In this document: positions 46,941 through 55,459 of the stretch, one piece after another
How positions within the stretch are numbered: position 1 is the stretch's first letter
Layout of the letters: each line of letters begins with the position of its first letter
Source: a virus
Strand: one strand, 5' to 3'
IMG/VR virus record: IMGVR_UViG_3300042731_006512
Span: 64,001-128,000 of that record
DNA length: 64,000 nt
Position numbers and translations under genes: made by a program
Notes under the pieces: generated by a model
Database searches by the model: none
The model's input: the letters and a program-made list of their open reading frames with translations, nothing else
Told to the model about the DNA's origin: nothing

Positions 46941-47176
46941 AAATCAATCCCCGTCCACGAACAGAAGAAGTAGAGTTTCGACTCTTGCTTAAAGGTCAAT
47001 GTTTCTGGGACTTAAACGAGCTATATATTAGAACAGAGGGAGGTATTGCTTTTTTTACAGATCACAGCACAGAAGTAAATGCAGTTCGTCTTAGAGATGG
47101 TTTTTTAAAAGGATATTCTGACAACTATCCTATAACCCCAGAGTACGGAGAAGAAGTAGTTTTTAATAAAGACTAA
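46937..47176 (+). CDS. Small beta-module protein (79 aa), tandem copy
   Basis: VEFRLLLKGQCFWDLNELYIRTEGGI...AVRLRDGFL aligns with the preceding protein (F..i..G.CFW...LYIR.E....AV.LR.G.L), so a tandem duplicate. Unknown function. Confidence 0.5.
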   Translation: MKINPRPRTEEVEFRLLLKGQCFWDLNELYIRTEGGIAFFTDHSTEVNAVRLRDGFLKGYSDNYPITPEYGEEVVFNKD

Positions 47177-47190
47177 AGGAGAAAAAATTT

Positions 47191-47436
47191 ATGCCACGAA
47201 TACCAACTGCAGAAATGGAAAAAAGGGAGGAAGCACTTCAAGAGGTAATGGAGCAAAATCTGGATGGCCTAACGGTAAGCCAGTTAGTAGATGCACTTAA
47301 ACAAAAGAGTGTTCCTCTTCCAAAGAATGAATATCAAGCAGTATATGTTGTTCTCAAACGTGCTGAAAAGGCAAAGATTGTAGAATGCAAAGAAGGAAAA
47401 TGGAGACTTCTGGAAGATGAGGAGCCAGCTGCTTAA
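47191..47436 (+). CDS. Winged-helix-like protein (81 aa)
   Basis: EEALQEVMEQNLDGLTVSQLVDALKQKSVPLPKNEYQAVYVVLKRAEKAKIVECKEGKWRL has the helix-turn-helix with a wing layout of small DNA-binding proteins. Likely phage transcription or DNA-binding factor. Confidence 0.5.
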   Translation: MPRIPTAEMEKREEALQEVMEQNLDGLTVSQLVDALKQKSVPLPKNEYQAVYVVLKRAEKAKIVECKEGKWRLLEDEEPAA

Positions 47437-48139
47437 ATCTAAAGAGCAACATTTAAGAGTTTCTCGATCTGCGCGACTATCCAAAAAACTGAAAATAGTT
47501 TCAAGTTTTCGACCAAGTATTGAACAAACAAGAAAAAGTAGAAAAAATAAGGCGGAGGTTTACAAAAGAGCCAGTGTTATTGCTAAAAAGCGCGGTATTG
47601 TCGGAAGTTATATTGGCCTTGCTGCTGCATATGCTCCAGATATTTATGAAACATTCTATCCAAATATTACGCAAACGTTTTCCAACTGTGAGAAAGATAG
47701 AGGACATTATAAGAAGCTCTTATCTTTTACAAGAGAACTCAAAAGTTTATACAACAATATAGACTTTCGTATTTATAATGACGACATATTTTGGTGTTTG
47801 CAAAACATGCAGCTATTGCAAGAAAATAAGTTTGCAATCGTAGACTTAGATTTAATGTCTTGTTTAGCAACTACTCGTAAGACTGCCTCTGATATAGTCA
47901 TTCCTATAATAGATTCTTTTGAACAAGCAACAAAAAATAGATTTCTATTGATGTTGTGGAGTGCATATGGTATGAAGGTACTAACAGAGAAAAGATACGA
48001 TAAAGAAGTAAGGCCATTTGTTTTAAAAATGTTAAGTAAAAGATACGCTATATTAGAGCACTCGCCACTAAAATATTGTGATAACTGTATACCTATTAAA
48101 GCAGAGATTTTTGCTTTGAGAAAAAGAAAAACAGGCTGA
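47417..48139 (+). CDS. Hypothetical basic helical protein (240 aa)
   Basis: ATG 47417 overlaps the previous gene by 20 nt. Strongly basic N-terminus (KSKEQHLRVSRSARLSKKLK) and helical, Tyr/Lys-rich. No catalytic motif. Unknown. Confidence 0.5.
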   Translation: MRSQLLKSKEQHLRVSRSARLSKKLKIVSSFRPSIEQTRKSRKNKAEVYKRASVIAKKRGIVGSYIGLAAAYAPDIYETFYPNITQTFSNCEKDRGHYKKLLSFTRELKSLYNNIDFRIYNDDIFWCLQNMQLLQENKFAIVDLDLMSCLATTRKTASDIVIPIIDSFEQATKNRFLLMLWSAYGMKVLTEKRYDKEVRPFVLKMLSKRYAILEHSPLKYCDNCIPIKAEIFALRKRKTG

Positions 48140-48175
48140 GATAATCAGCTACAACCAAAAAAAGGAGAAAAAATA

Positions 48176-48403
48176 ATGACATCAGCACAGAAAGCAGTAA
48201 AGACCAAGGCCGCACGCAAAGCATTTCGAGACCAGTATGGCGATGAGAGTTACGAAGTAGTGAGCCGTATTGTCCGTGGCGAAAAGACAGGTGAAATCTA
48301 TGATTACGCACCTCACTATGTGCCCTGGGATTCTATTTCGAGTTATCGAGCCAACGTAACAAGAGGAACTTACGACCACGTTCTTGCCGATTGTAACTTC
48401 TAA
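48176..48403 (+). CDS. Hypothetical protein (75 aa)
   Basis: KAARKAFRDQYGDESYEVVSRIVRG, DYAPHYVPWDSISSYRANV. Basic helix then aromatic patch. AAAGGAG ribosome site. Unknown. Confidence 0.5.
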   Translation: MTSAQKAVKTKAARKAFRDQYGDESYEVVSRIVRGEKTGEIYDYAPHYVPWDSISSYRANVTRGTYDHVLADCNF

Positions 48404-48450
48404 TATTTTCTATTTCTAAACCCTAGCGAAAGGAGGGCAACTACAAATAG

Positions 48451-48783
48451 ATGCCTTTAAAAAACATTTCAGCGCCGCAATCTTCTGAAACTCAAAAAGT
48501 GCAGATCGAGATTGATTCCAATACTTTAGACTACTCCCTTACTTGTATAAACGCTTATGTAGAAGATATATATGTAGTATTTAGAGAAATAGTTCATTCT
48601 TTTGAAACAGGAGAAATAAGCGGCGTTTTTTCATTGGAGAATGTAGAAAGTGGACAGCCAGCAACCAAAGAAGAGTTTGCGCAAGTTATCGCAGAAGTCA
48701 AACAAAAAGTTGACGAGTCACTCTATGAGCCAGACTGGAGTGGAGGATTCTCGCTTGGAAGACCAGATGACTTCTCGAACTGA
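48451..48783 (+). CDS. Hypothetical protein (110 aa)
   Basis: Mixed; IEIDSNTLDYSLTCINAYVEDIYVVFREIVHSF. No motif. Overlaps the next gene. Confidence 0.45.
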   Translation: MPLKNISAPQSSETQKVQIEIDSNTLDYSLTCINAYVEDIYVVFREIVHSFETGEISGVFSLENVESGQPATKEEFAQVIAEVKQKVDESLYEPDWSGGFSLGRPDDFSN

Positions 48784-49039
48784 AATCTTTACTCTACCAT
48801 TTCAAAAATGGTTAGATACATCAAATGGATTTGTTGCAGCAAGTAAGCTTCCACTTTTCTCTGAAACAGAGTTTCTATTTTCTGTTTCGAACGGAAATAA
48901 TATTATAAACTTCTACTTTAATATAGAGGATGATACAACCCGCAAACAAGCATCAAAAACACTTTCTATATTTAAAAATGCCATCGTAAGTCTTGAGCAA
49001 TCTATTTTAGACCTCAAACTTTCAGAGGCGGGAGAATAG
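48767..49039 (+). CDS. Hypothetical protein (90 aa)
   Basis: ATG 48767 overlaps the previous stop. TLPFQKWLDTSNGFVAASKLPLF, then helix. Pair with the 48451 protein. Unknown. Confidence 0.45.
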   Translation: MTSRTEIFTLPFQKWLDTSNGFVAASKLPLFSETEFLFSVSNGNNIINFYFNIEDDTTRKQASKTLSIFKNAIVSLEQSILDLKLSEAGE

Positions 49040-49333
49040 ATGTTTTTATGCGAAAACTGTGGTGTACTAACAGAAAGCGGCCAACCCTCAAATAAAGTTG
49101 TAACTTTATATAGAGACGTAGAATACGTTCATACAGTATCGAGCCGCAAACAAGAAAAGAAATATGGCTTGTCACGTGGAGACACCTGGACAACTTATGG
49201 TAAAGAAATAGAAAAAGAAATAGATGTATGTCCAGAGTGTTTTTCTAATATAACAGGGCAAGCCCCCAAAAGAAAAGTTGAACAAAAGCCAAAAAGGAGG
49301 CAAAGAAGAAGAAATGCATTTACACGGCGATGA
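49040..49333 (+). CDS. Zinc-ribbon basic protein (97 aa)
   Basis: CENCGVLTESGQPS ... CPECFSNI, then Arg-rich tail (KRRQRRRNAFTRR). Likely nucleic-acid-binding zinc ribbon. Overlaps the next gene. Confidence 0.5.
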   Translation: MFLCENCGVLTESGQPSNKVVTLYRDVEYVHTVSSRKQEKKYGLSRGDTWTTYGKEIEKEIDVCPECFSNITGQAPKRKVEQKPKRRQRRRNAFTRR

Positions 49334-49571
49334 AATCGCTCCAGATATTCTTGTTTTTGTAAACGGAAAGCAGATATCAGCCGATGTTAAGGAGTTGGAT
49401 ACAAAAGAAGGCTGGGTTGATGTTGACTTGCCTATTATTAAAAGCGAAAATCGTATATCCAAAGAAAATGGCGTAAATGAGAGATATGTTCCACTATTTG
49501 ATTATCAAACTAAAAGATTAACCGGCAAGGTCGAGCTAAAAAGAATGCAGCCACCCCAAACAGATTCTTGA
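49314..49571 (+). CDS. Hypothetical protein (85 aa)
   Basis: ATG 49314 after AAAAAGGAGGCAAAGAAGAAG. MHLHGDEIAPDILVFVNGKQ, WVDVDLPIIKSENR: beta-rich, phage tail-type small protein. Unknown. Confidence 0.5.
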   Translation: MHLHGDEIAPDILVFVNGKQISADVKELDTKEGWVDVDLPIIKSENRISKENGVNERYVPLFDYQTKRLTGKVELKRMQPPQTDS

Positions 49572-49617
49572 TTTTTAGTCATTAAACTGGTAGCGTGGTC
49601 TTCAAGGAGTAGTAAAT

Positions 49618-50205
49618 ATGAATAGGGCAGTTTTGCTCTGCGATATGGATTTAACAATCGCAGATACTTATTCAAAATTGATTGAAAGGTTGAACGAGTA
49701 TTACGATTTAGGTTTAGAACAATCAAAAGCGTTTGAATACTTTGGAGACCACAGTCCACCAGCTCCACCTATTACTCGCAAACAAGTAGAAGAAGTATTT
49801 TCCAGAGATAGTTTTTTTCTTTCTTTGGAGCCTATTGATGATTCGCAAAAAGCTTTGAAAAGGCTAAGTAGGAACTTTGATATTTATATTGTTACAGCCC
49901 CGTGGATGAGCGCACAACATCCATATATGGATAAATATAAATGGTTAAAGAAATATTTCCCAGAGTTTGCAAATAAAATGATACCAACGTGTCATAAACA
50001 AGTTATATTTGGGGATATATTGATTGATGACCATACTACTTTTTGTCTTGATTGGAAAGTTTTTTGGCGAACAAGAGGAGGTTGTCCTATTGTTGCATCT
50101 TTAGAATATCCATGGACAGATAAAGAAATAGTAGATATTACTGCACTCAATTGGAATGATTTGACTCTAAAAATAGAAAAGCATTTTGACATTCTAGGAG
50201 GATAA
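49618..50205 (+). CDS. 5'(3')-deoxyribonucleotidase-like HAD hydrolase
   Basis: 195 aa. D9-M-D11-L-T, IYIVTAPW, and FGDILIDDH are HAD motifs I, II and IV in the NT5C layout, with helical cap (SKLIERLNEYYDLG...). Dephosphorylates dNMPs; in phage, may remove dUMP/dTMP-type nucleotides not used by a modified DNA. ATG after GGAGTAGTAAAT. Confidence 0.8.
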   Translation: MNRAVLLCDMDLTIADTYSKLIERLNEYYDLGLEQSKAFEYFGDHSPPAPPITRKQVEEVFSRDSFFLSLEPIDDSQKALKRLSRNFDIYIVTAPWMSAQHPYMDKYKWLKKYFPEFANKMIPTCHKQVIFGDILIDDHTTFCLDWKVFWRTRGGCPIVASLEYPWTDKEIVDITALNWNDLTLKIEKHFDILGG

Positions 50206-50209
50206 GACC

Positions 50210-50413
50210 TTGGGATACGTTATAGCATTGCCAAATCCTTTTGACCCAGAAGGAGACAAAATACTTCTTGGAGAAGAGTTTGTATCAGACGAAGAAGCTA
50301 TAGAATGGGCAGCTGAAATGTTTGGTGCAGACGAAGAAGGAAAGGTTCAGATAGTAATGGAGTACGAAGAAGACGATGAAATATATGCAACAGAAAACGA
50401 TGAAATATTCTGA
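50210..50413 (+). CDS. Acidic protein (67 aa)
   Basis: TTG start after GGAGG. LPNPFDPEGDKILLGEEFVSDEEAIEWAAEMFGADEEGK..., highly acidic, with EEAIEWA helix. Last part overlaps the ClpP-like gene. Unknown. Confidence 0.5.
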   Translation: MGYVIALPNPFDPEGDKILLGEEFVSDEEAIEWAAEMFGADEEGKVQIVMEYEEDDEIYATENDEIF

Positions 50414-50951
50414 CTTTTATGAGACCACAGATGTGTCCGTAGGTCCAGGAATCATTTTTATAACTGGCGAAATAGAACTTGAAACTGCCTCTAAAGTCAA
50501 CTTTGGACTTTGGGAGTTTGAATGGGATCCTGAGTTTGAAGGAGACATAACTTTGATTATTAATAGCCCTGGTGGCAAGGCAGCTGCAGGCTGGTCAATA
50601 ATCAATACAATGAAAACTATAAGTCACAAAGTTAATACGATAGGCAATGGTAATATTGAATCAATGGCAATATTTCTTTTTGCCGCAGGACATCATAGAA
50701 GTCTATACGAAAATACTCTTTGTCTTCTTCATCACTTTTCTGGAGAAATGTCAGGAACCTACCTTGACTTCAAGGCTTCCCAAAGAAGCTGTGATATTGA
50801 ATACGATCGATGTATAGAACATCTTAAAAAAGTAAGTAAGTACAAGACCGAGAAAAGAATAAGACAGCATTTACTTAAAGACCAAGATTATTTTCTGACT
50901 GCATCGGAAATGGTAGAACACGGTCTTTGCGATGAGATTATAAAGGTATAA
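50376..50951 (+). CDS. ClpP-like serine protease
   Basis: 191 aa from 50376; ATG at 50400 is also possible. LIINSPGGKAAAGWSIINTM, IGNGNIES96MAIFLFAAGHHRSLYENTLCLLH119HFSG and a C-terminal LTASEMVEHGLCDEII give the ClpP fold with Ser, His and Asp in order. Protein-degrading subunit or phage head-maturation-like protease; no ATPase partner is adjacent (AAA+ at 56975 is not Clp). No signal peptide. Confidence 0.75.
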   Translation: MKYMQQKTMKYSDFYETTDVSVGPGIIFITGEIELETASKVNFGLWEFEWDPEFEGDITLIINSPGGKAAAGWSIINTMKTISHKVNTIGNGNIESMAIFLFAAGHHRSLYENTLCLLHHFSGEMSGTYLDFKASQRSCDIEYDRCIEHLKKVSKYKTEKRIRQHLLKDQDYFLTASEMVEHGLCDEIIKV

Positions 50952-50953
50952 AG

Positions 50954-51100
50954 ATGGTAGTGTTGGTACTATGGACATTCGCTGTATTTACCATCGGAGC
51001 GATAAGTAGCCACGTCTCTGCTCCTATAACAGTTTTTGCCGCTATAGCTGCGGCAGTCGTCACTTGCTGGGTAAGTAATCAAGTAGCAAGAGGAGATTAG
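50954..51100 (+). CDS. Two-pass membrane peptide (48 aa)
   Basis: VVLVLWTFAVFTIGAISSHV and ITVFAAIAAAVVTCWVS form two membrane helices. Two nt after the ClpP stop. Unknown. Confidence 0.45.
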   Translation: MVVLVLWTFAVFTIGAISSHVSAPITVFAAIAAAVVTCWVSNQVARGD

Positions 51101-51102
51101 TT

Positions 51103-51327
51103 TTGAGTCGAAGCATAAACAAAATCAGAAGAGTAGCCACAAGAAAAAATCCGCTTGGTTTATCTATTCGAGATACTCGTAGGGCTTATAAAAAAGCATC
51201 CCGAGCATTTCACATAGAACTTGCTACAGATGCAGATAAATATAAATGTCCTTGTGGCTGTAATATTAACTATGTCTTGAAACCAAAGCAATATGCAGAA
51301 GCCCACGACGGACAGTGTTATCCATGA
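51103..51327 (+). CDS. Small zinc-type protein (74 aa)
   Basis: TTG start. Basic helix (RRVATRKNPLGLSIRDTRRAYKKASRAFH) then CPCGCNINYV...C. Overlaps next gene. Confidence 0.45.
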   Translation: MSRSINKIRRVATRKNPLGLSIRDTRRAYKKASRAFHIELATDADKYKCPCGCNINYVLKPKQYAEAHDGQCYP

Positions 51328-51518
51328 GCGAAAAACGCATAAATGAAATAGTGGCTGATATCGAAGGAGTTCCTAAGCTTCGATGTCCTAAGTGTAAAAG
51401 TAGAAGCATAGCTACTGATATAGAGTTAAATGCCGAAAGATTTCCTATGGGCCCGAACTGGAGAAGATGTAAAAACTGCGATACGCTTTTTTTGAAGCCG
51501 CGCGACGGAGAGGAATAA
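51324..51518 (+). CDS. Zinc-ribbon protein (64 aa)
   Basis: ATG 51324 overlaps the prior stop. LRCPKCKSRS...NWRRCKNCDTLFL: two CxxC pairs. Ends on the ATG of the next gene. Likely small nucleic-acid-binding ribbon. Confidence 0.5.
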   Translation: MSEKRINEIVADIEGVPKLRCPKCKSRSIATDIELNAERFPMGPNWRRCKNCDTLFLKPRDGEE

Positions 51519-51739
51519 TGAATAGACAACTTCAGATAGATATTCAGTGTGGCGAAAAAACTTGTGCCTGGAAGAAAGGTAAGTTCTGTTATTGGTTTGG
51601 AACTACAAACTTTGGAACACAGCCCTATTGTCACCTCTTTAGCGAGCGCTTAGGCCTTACAGAAAATGGCTGGACCGCTAGATGTAAAGAGTGCTTAAAA
51701 TACGACAATAACAAGGAGAATATCAATGAACCTTTCTGA
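51518..51739 (+). CDS. Cys-rich protein (73 aa)
   Basis: CGEKTCAWKKGKFCYWFG...YCHLFSERL...CKECLKYD. This is a common phage 'CxxxxC....C..F' pattern. Unknown. Overlaps the next gene by 14 nt. Confidence 0.5.
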   Translation: MNRQLQIDIQCGEKTCAWKKGKFCYWFGTTNFGTQPYCHLFSERLGLTENGWTARCKECLKYDNNKENINEPF

Positions 51740-52046
51740 GTTAGAATCTTCAAAAGAGTTCGATACAGAAAGAGTTCAAAAATGCTTGGCTTTAATAGAA
51801 AATATTCTAGCTTCTACTAGTCTAAATGTTGGAGAGTTACTTCTTCTTTATGGAAATCTTGGATATAAGCTTGGAGCCAACCTAAGACGAGCACTTTATG
51901 ACAAAGATTTTATATCTGAGCCGCCAAATATTGAAGAACTTAATAAACTCTATTATTCTAATCCTGCTGAAGATGTAGCACTTATGATAACAGGACTTAC
52001 AGTAACTTCGTGGCTGGATACTATTCTGGAAAGAGAAAAAAAATGA
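51726..52046 (+). CDS. Hypothetical helical protein (106 aa)
   Basis: Helical with VGELLLLYGNLGYKLGANLRRALY, a layout seen in phage 'DUF' helical proteins. Overlaps both neighbours. Confidence 0.45.
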   Translation: MNLSELESSKEFDTERVQKCLALIENILASTSLNVGELLLLYGNLGYKLGANLRRALYDKDFISEPPNIEELNKLYYSNPAEDVALMITGLTVTSWLDTILEREKK

Positions 52047-52330
52047 AACGTAATCCTCCAAAACCTATCTACAAACAGCCGTGGGAAACCATAGAAATAA
52101 AACCCTGGTCCTGGAAACTCTGCTCTGCTTGTAGACAAGAGTTTCGCAGAGAAAACGGGTGGAGAGTAAGTAGAAGATATTTTAGTAGATTATTGGAAAA
52201 TGGTCATATAGAAGAGAACTTTGGAAGTTCAGTAGAACACATTTTCTATTTTTGCGCCAGATGTCTAAAAACAGAGAAGGCTGTAAATGACTATTTTGCA
52301 AAAAACTACGAGAAGATGTATATTCGTTGA
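52043..52330 (+). CDS. Zinc-binding basic protein (95 aa)
   Basis: ATG 52043 overlaps the previous stop. CSACRQEFRRENGWRVSRRYF...FYFCARCLKTEKAV: CxxC...CxxC metal site with basic residues. Unknown. Confidence 0.5.
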   Translation: MKRNPPKPIYKQPWETIEIKPWSWKLCSACRQEFRRENGWRVSRRYFSRLLENGHIEENFGSSVEHIFYFCARCLKTEKAVNDYFAKNYEKMYIR

Positions 52331-52338
52331 GGATACAT

Positions 52339-53418
52339 ATGGATAGCCAATACATATTAGATAATACCATCTTTCTAACACGTGCAGGTTCTCATGCCTA
52401 CGGAACTTCCACTCCAGAAAGTGATGAAGATTACCGAGGAGTAGCAATAGTGCCAGACAAAGCGTATTATTTTGGAACTGGCATGAAATCATTTTCTCAA
52501 ATGGATAAAGGATTTCAAGATGATAGAGTAATATATGACATTAGAAAGTTTGTATCCCTTGCTGTTCAAAACAACCCGAACATAATAGAACTTTTGTTTG
52601 TAGATAATAGATTTGTTTTACAAAGTAGTACATACTGGGAAAAACTTGTTGAAAATAGACAAAAGTTTCTTTCTAAAGCTTGTCGTTATAGATTTGGCGG
52701 CTATGCATTTGCCCAGTTAAAACGTATTAAAAATCATCGTGGCTATCTGATGAATCCGCCTAAAAAGAAACCTGAACGCACAGACTTTGGCTTACCAGAA
52801 AGAAAACTTATCAGTTCTGACCATATGGGAGCTTTTACTTGGTTAATAGCTTCCTTTCTCAAAGGAAGTGTAGAAGAGCTGAATCTTTCTGACACAACAA
52901 AAAGCGAACTTAGAAATGTAAACTGGATAGGATTAGCACAAAGCAAGACAGACAAGTTACCAGTTGAATGTTATAACAGTCTTAAGGATTTAACTGGGGC
53001 ATCCGATGAGTTTGTCGATGTAATGACGAGAGAAAAAGCTTACGTCAGTGCATTAAATAACTGGAATGCTTATCTAGATTGGCAAAAGAGAAGAAACCAA
53101 TCCAGAAAAGAGTTAGAAATAAAGTTTGGATTTGACACTAAACATGCGATGCATTTGGTTAGGCTTTTAAGAATGGCAAAAGAAATATTGGAAACTGGTA
53201 AGGTAACGGTCTATAGGCCAGACAGAGAAGAGCTACTTGCTATACGTAACGGTGCTTGGACATATGAACAGATTGTTGACTATGCGGAACAATCAGAATG
53301 TACATTAAACAAGCTCTACGAAGACAGTTGTCTTCCGCGAAAACCAAAAGCGGCTTTTATAGAAAGTCTTTGTTGTGAGATAGTAGAGGATTACATCTAT
53401 AATCGAGCCATAAACTGA
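52339..53418 (+). CDS. RlaP-type nucleotidyltransferase (RNA-repair family)
   Basis: 359 aa. G17-S18-HAYGTSTPES-D29-E-D31-YRGV is the pol-beta nucleotidyltransferase signature (GS and D-x-D), followed by Lys/Arg-rich helical domains as in RlaP (RNA-ligase-associated) proteins. Transfers nucleotides to an RNA or other acceptor. The RNA ligase at 36919 gives a likely partner. ATG at 52339 preferred to TTG 52327. Confidence 0.75.
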   Translation: MDSQYILDNTIFLTRAGSHAYGTSTPESDEDYRGVAIVPDKAYYFGTGMKSFSQMDKGFQDDRVIYDIRKFVSLAVQNNPNIIELLFVDNRFVLQSSTYWEKLVENRQKFLSKACRYRFGGYAFAQLKRIKNHRGYLMNPPKKKPERTDFGLPERKLISSDHMGAFTWLIASFLKGSVEELNLSDTTKSELRNVNWIGLAQSKTDKLPVECYNSLKDLTGASDEFVDVMTREKAYVSALNNWNAYLDWQKRRNQSRKELEIKFGFDTKHAMHLVRLLRMAKEILETGKVTVYRPDREELLAIRNGAWTYEQIVDYAEQSECTLNKLYEDSCLPRKPKAAFIESLCCEIVEDYIYNRAIN

Positions 53419-53515
53419 AAATCGCATTGTTTTTAAAAATCCAAAAAATTTTTGGAAAGAAGATTCAGCAAATAATGATTCAGAGAAAACTTCACATTGG
53501 AAAGGAATCGTTCCT

Positions 53516-54055
53516 GTGCATTTCAAAAATCTTTCTTATCTGAATCGAAAGGGCCCAAGATATATTCGGCAAAGGGACAACTATTCATGTGCAGCTGTCG
53601 CTTTATTAAATGCCGATAAATGGAGAGGAAAGAAAGTTACCTATAGCGACTTGCCCAAATATCGAAAGGTATTATCAGTGGACAATAAACGTGGCCCATC
53701 GGCAAAAAAGTTACATGATTTTCTTATGCAAGATCCTGTAATAAAATATTACTTCGAATCTCCAACGTTAAAAGAAGTTGATTCTATTTTGGAAAGAAAT
53801 GGTATTTTATATACAATCTGCCTTGACAGAGGTAGTTCAAAAAGTAAGTCTCTAATAAAAATGCACGCATTTTTAATAACTTCTAAAACGAGAAAAGGTT
53901 ACAAGTGTATAGGTGTATATTCTGCAAGTCATACAATAACTTTTTTATCAAGAAACAGACTTTCAAGAATACTAAGAAGAAAGTCCAAAACTTTCGATGT
54001 AAAATCTAAGGCCTGGCCAATATACAAAAAGGAGGAGAATCTTGATACAGTATAA
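53516..54055 (+). CDS. Papain/C39-like cysteine peptidase fold protein
   Basis: 179 aa, GTG start. Q19-RDNYS-C25-AAVALLNADKWRGKKVTY and M-H117-AFLI are Gln, Cys and His in the order of C39-type or related papain-like peptidases; a later acidic or Asn residue is not obvious. No signal peptide. Cytoplasmic protease or inactive homolog. Its link to the Ubl system (17 kb away) is speculative. 97-bp upstream gap holds an AT-rich palindrome only. Confidence 0.55.
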   Translation: MHFKNLSYLNRKGPRYIRQRDNYSCAAVALLNADKWRGKKVTYSDLPKYRKVLSVDNKRGPSAKKLHDFLMQDPVIKYYFESPTLKEVDSILERNGILYTICLDRGSSKSKSLIKMHAFLITSKTRKGYKCIGVYSASHTITFLSRNRLSRILRRKSKTFDVKSKAWPIYKKEENLDTV

Positions 54056-54533
54056 TATTTACAAGGGTAAAAGTAGGTCTGGAATACCTAAGTTTGGAGC
54101 AATCCAGTTTAGCTTCAAGCCTCCAGTATTATCAGATGATTTTAGAAAAGAAAGAGAAGGCATTATTTTCGTAAATGCAGCAAGCGCTACTACTTCCGAT
54201 GTTTATGATTGGTCAAATAAGTTTGTATTTGCTCTTGGATTAACCGACCTTGGTAAAATACTTCACTTTTTTATTTCTGCCGGCGCAGGAGATAGTGCAA
54301 GTCTCTACCATGACCCAGATAAAGGAAAAGAAAACGAGGGCACAAAAGTTAAAACTATGTCCTTCTATACAAAAGAAGGATGTCTAAACGGTTGTATGAT
54401 TACTTGCTCGACTAAGCAAGATAGCAACATAGTTAGTCACAAGATACCAGTATCAGGAGACGAAGTAATAATATTACGTTCTTTATTTGACGCAGCTATT
54501 CCAGCGATGTTAGGATGGAATCATGCTATTTGA
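54042..54533 (+). CDS. Whirly/PC4-like ssDNA-binding protein
   Basis: 163 aa from TTG 54042 after AAAAAGGAGGAGAATC. IYKGKSRSGIPKFGAIQFSF, DVYDWSNKFVFALGLTDLGKILHFF, LYHDPDKGKENEGTKVKTMSFYT, IPVSGDEVIILRSLFDAAIPAMLGW follow the KGKxAL ... YDW.kK ... HDP...K.L ... PvtxxEf...f...lPxxxGW layout of Whirly ssDNA-binding proteins. Suggests a role in phage replication or recombination beside SSB. Confidence 0.65.
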   Translation: MIQYNIYKGKSRSGIPKFGAIQFSFKPPVLSDDFRKEREGIIFVNAASATTSDVYDWSNKFVFALGLTDLGKILHFFISAGAGDSASLYHDPDKGKENEGTKVKTMSFYTKEGCLNGCMITCSTKQDSNIVSHKIPVSGDEVIILRSLFDAAIPAMLGWNHAI

Positions 54534-55140
54534 AAACGAATATAGAGACCGGCTAAATATAGTTAGAGAAATGGTCGGCAACAGGTTAGATGACAATGCT
54601 TCAGATATGTTAAGAAGCACTCAAGCCTTTCTATATGACATTTTAGATGTAGTCAGCCCCACCTGTATAACCTCGAGTAAGATTACTCAAAAAGTAGTTA
54701 TTTCTGCGATGGCTGTCGATTGGAATGGTTCGAATCCAGCTCCTCTTTCGTGGATAGCAGTCAATATTAGCCGTCCAAATATTAGTGACCATTTCTTTGT
54801 GCGCGTGGTTCCAAATAAAAATGTAGAACATTCGTCGACCTATGATGCTATATATGAAGGTCTTACTTCTTTGTTTGGGTTAGTAAACAATCCAAATATA
54901 CCAGTAGAGATTCATTGTGATGACCAACTTGTAGTAAGACAAATGAATAATGAGATTAGTACTCGAGACAAAGCTCTACTTAACAAACAAGAAAGTGTTA
55001 CTTCTTTGATAAAAGAGCTTCCAGTAGAAGTTACAGTTAAATGGCAGCCAGCAGTAAGTACAGCTACCATGAAAACAGCAAGAAATACTCTTTCAAAAAT
55101 AAGAAACAACTATATAAATCAGGAGAAGCGAAAATGTTAA
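54523..55140 (+). CDS. RNase H-like fold protein
   Basis: 205 aa. Pattern AVDWNGSNPAPLSWIAV, ...SSTYDAIYEGLTSLFGLVNNPNIPVEIHCDDQLVVRQMNNEI matches RNase HI beta1 and the E..A...L...V.I..D...VV.Q.N segment, with D in CDD. The first Asp is followed by W-N-G-S, slightly unusual. May cut RNA in RNA-DNA hybrids. Overlaps next gene by 7 nt. Confidence 0.55.
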   Translation: MLFENEYRDRLNIVREMVGNRLDDNASDMLRSTQAFLYDILDVVSPTCITSSKITQKVVISAMAVDWNGSNPAPLSWIAVNISRPNISDHFFVRVVPNKNVEHSSTYDAIYEGLTSLFGLVNNPNIPVEIHCDDQLVVRQMNNEISTRDKALLNKQESVTSLIKELPVEVTVKWQPAVSTATMKTARNTLSKIRNNYINQEKRKC

Positions 55141-55454
55141 ATGTCTTTGGACTAGCAGTAGTTCCGGCCGAGCCAAATCTACAAATAAAAGAGACAAATA
55201 AGGGAGCATTTTTTAACTTCACCTTAGCTGCACCAGACGATAAAAAGAATATTCATCGCTACAATGCTAATATATTTATACCAGAAAATGAAATAACTGA
55301 CTGGAAAAACAAGTTGGTTCCAGGCAATGTATTTTTTATTTCTGGCGCAAGATGGGAGATGAGAGAATACGAAGAAGGCAAATACCCGATACCAAGACTT
55401 AAACTCGATAGATATCATTTTCACAAAACAAAAGAACCTTTTTGGATGGAGTAA
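55134..55454 (+). CDS. OB-fold SSB-like protein (106 aa)
   Basis: ATG 55134 after GGAGAAGCGAAA. MLNVFGLAVVPAEPNLQIKETNKGAFFNFTLAAPDDKKNIHRYNANIFIP...PGNVFFISGARWEMREY follows the SSB strand order (gLavV..EP.L....G..F..F.LA......Y.A.IFI....PG.V..ISG..W). A fourth OB protein for ssDNA in this window. Confidence 0.6.
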   Translation: MLNVFGLAVVPAEPNLQIKETNKGAFFNFTLAAPDDKKNIHRYNANIFIPENEITDWKNKLVPGNVFFISGARWEMREYEEGKYPIPRLKLDRYHFHKTKEPFWME

Positions 55455-55459
55455 AAACT

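Noticed and set aside
53430-53460. CCAAAAAATTTTTGG palindrome before 53516 as a terminator
   Set aside because: No G/C in the stem beyond two pairs and no following T-run; weak.
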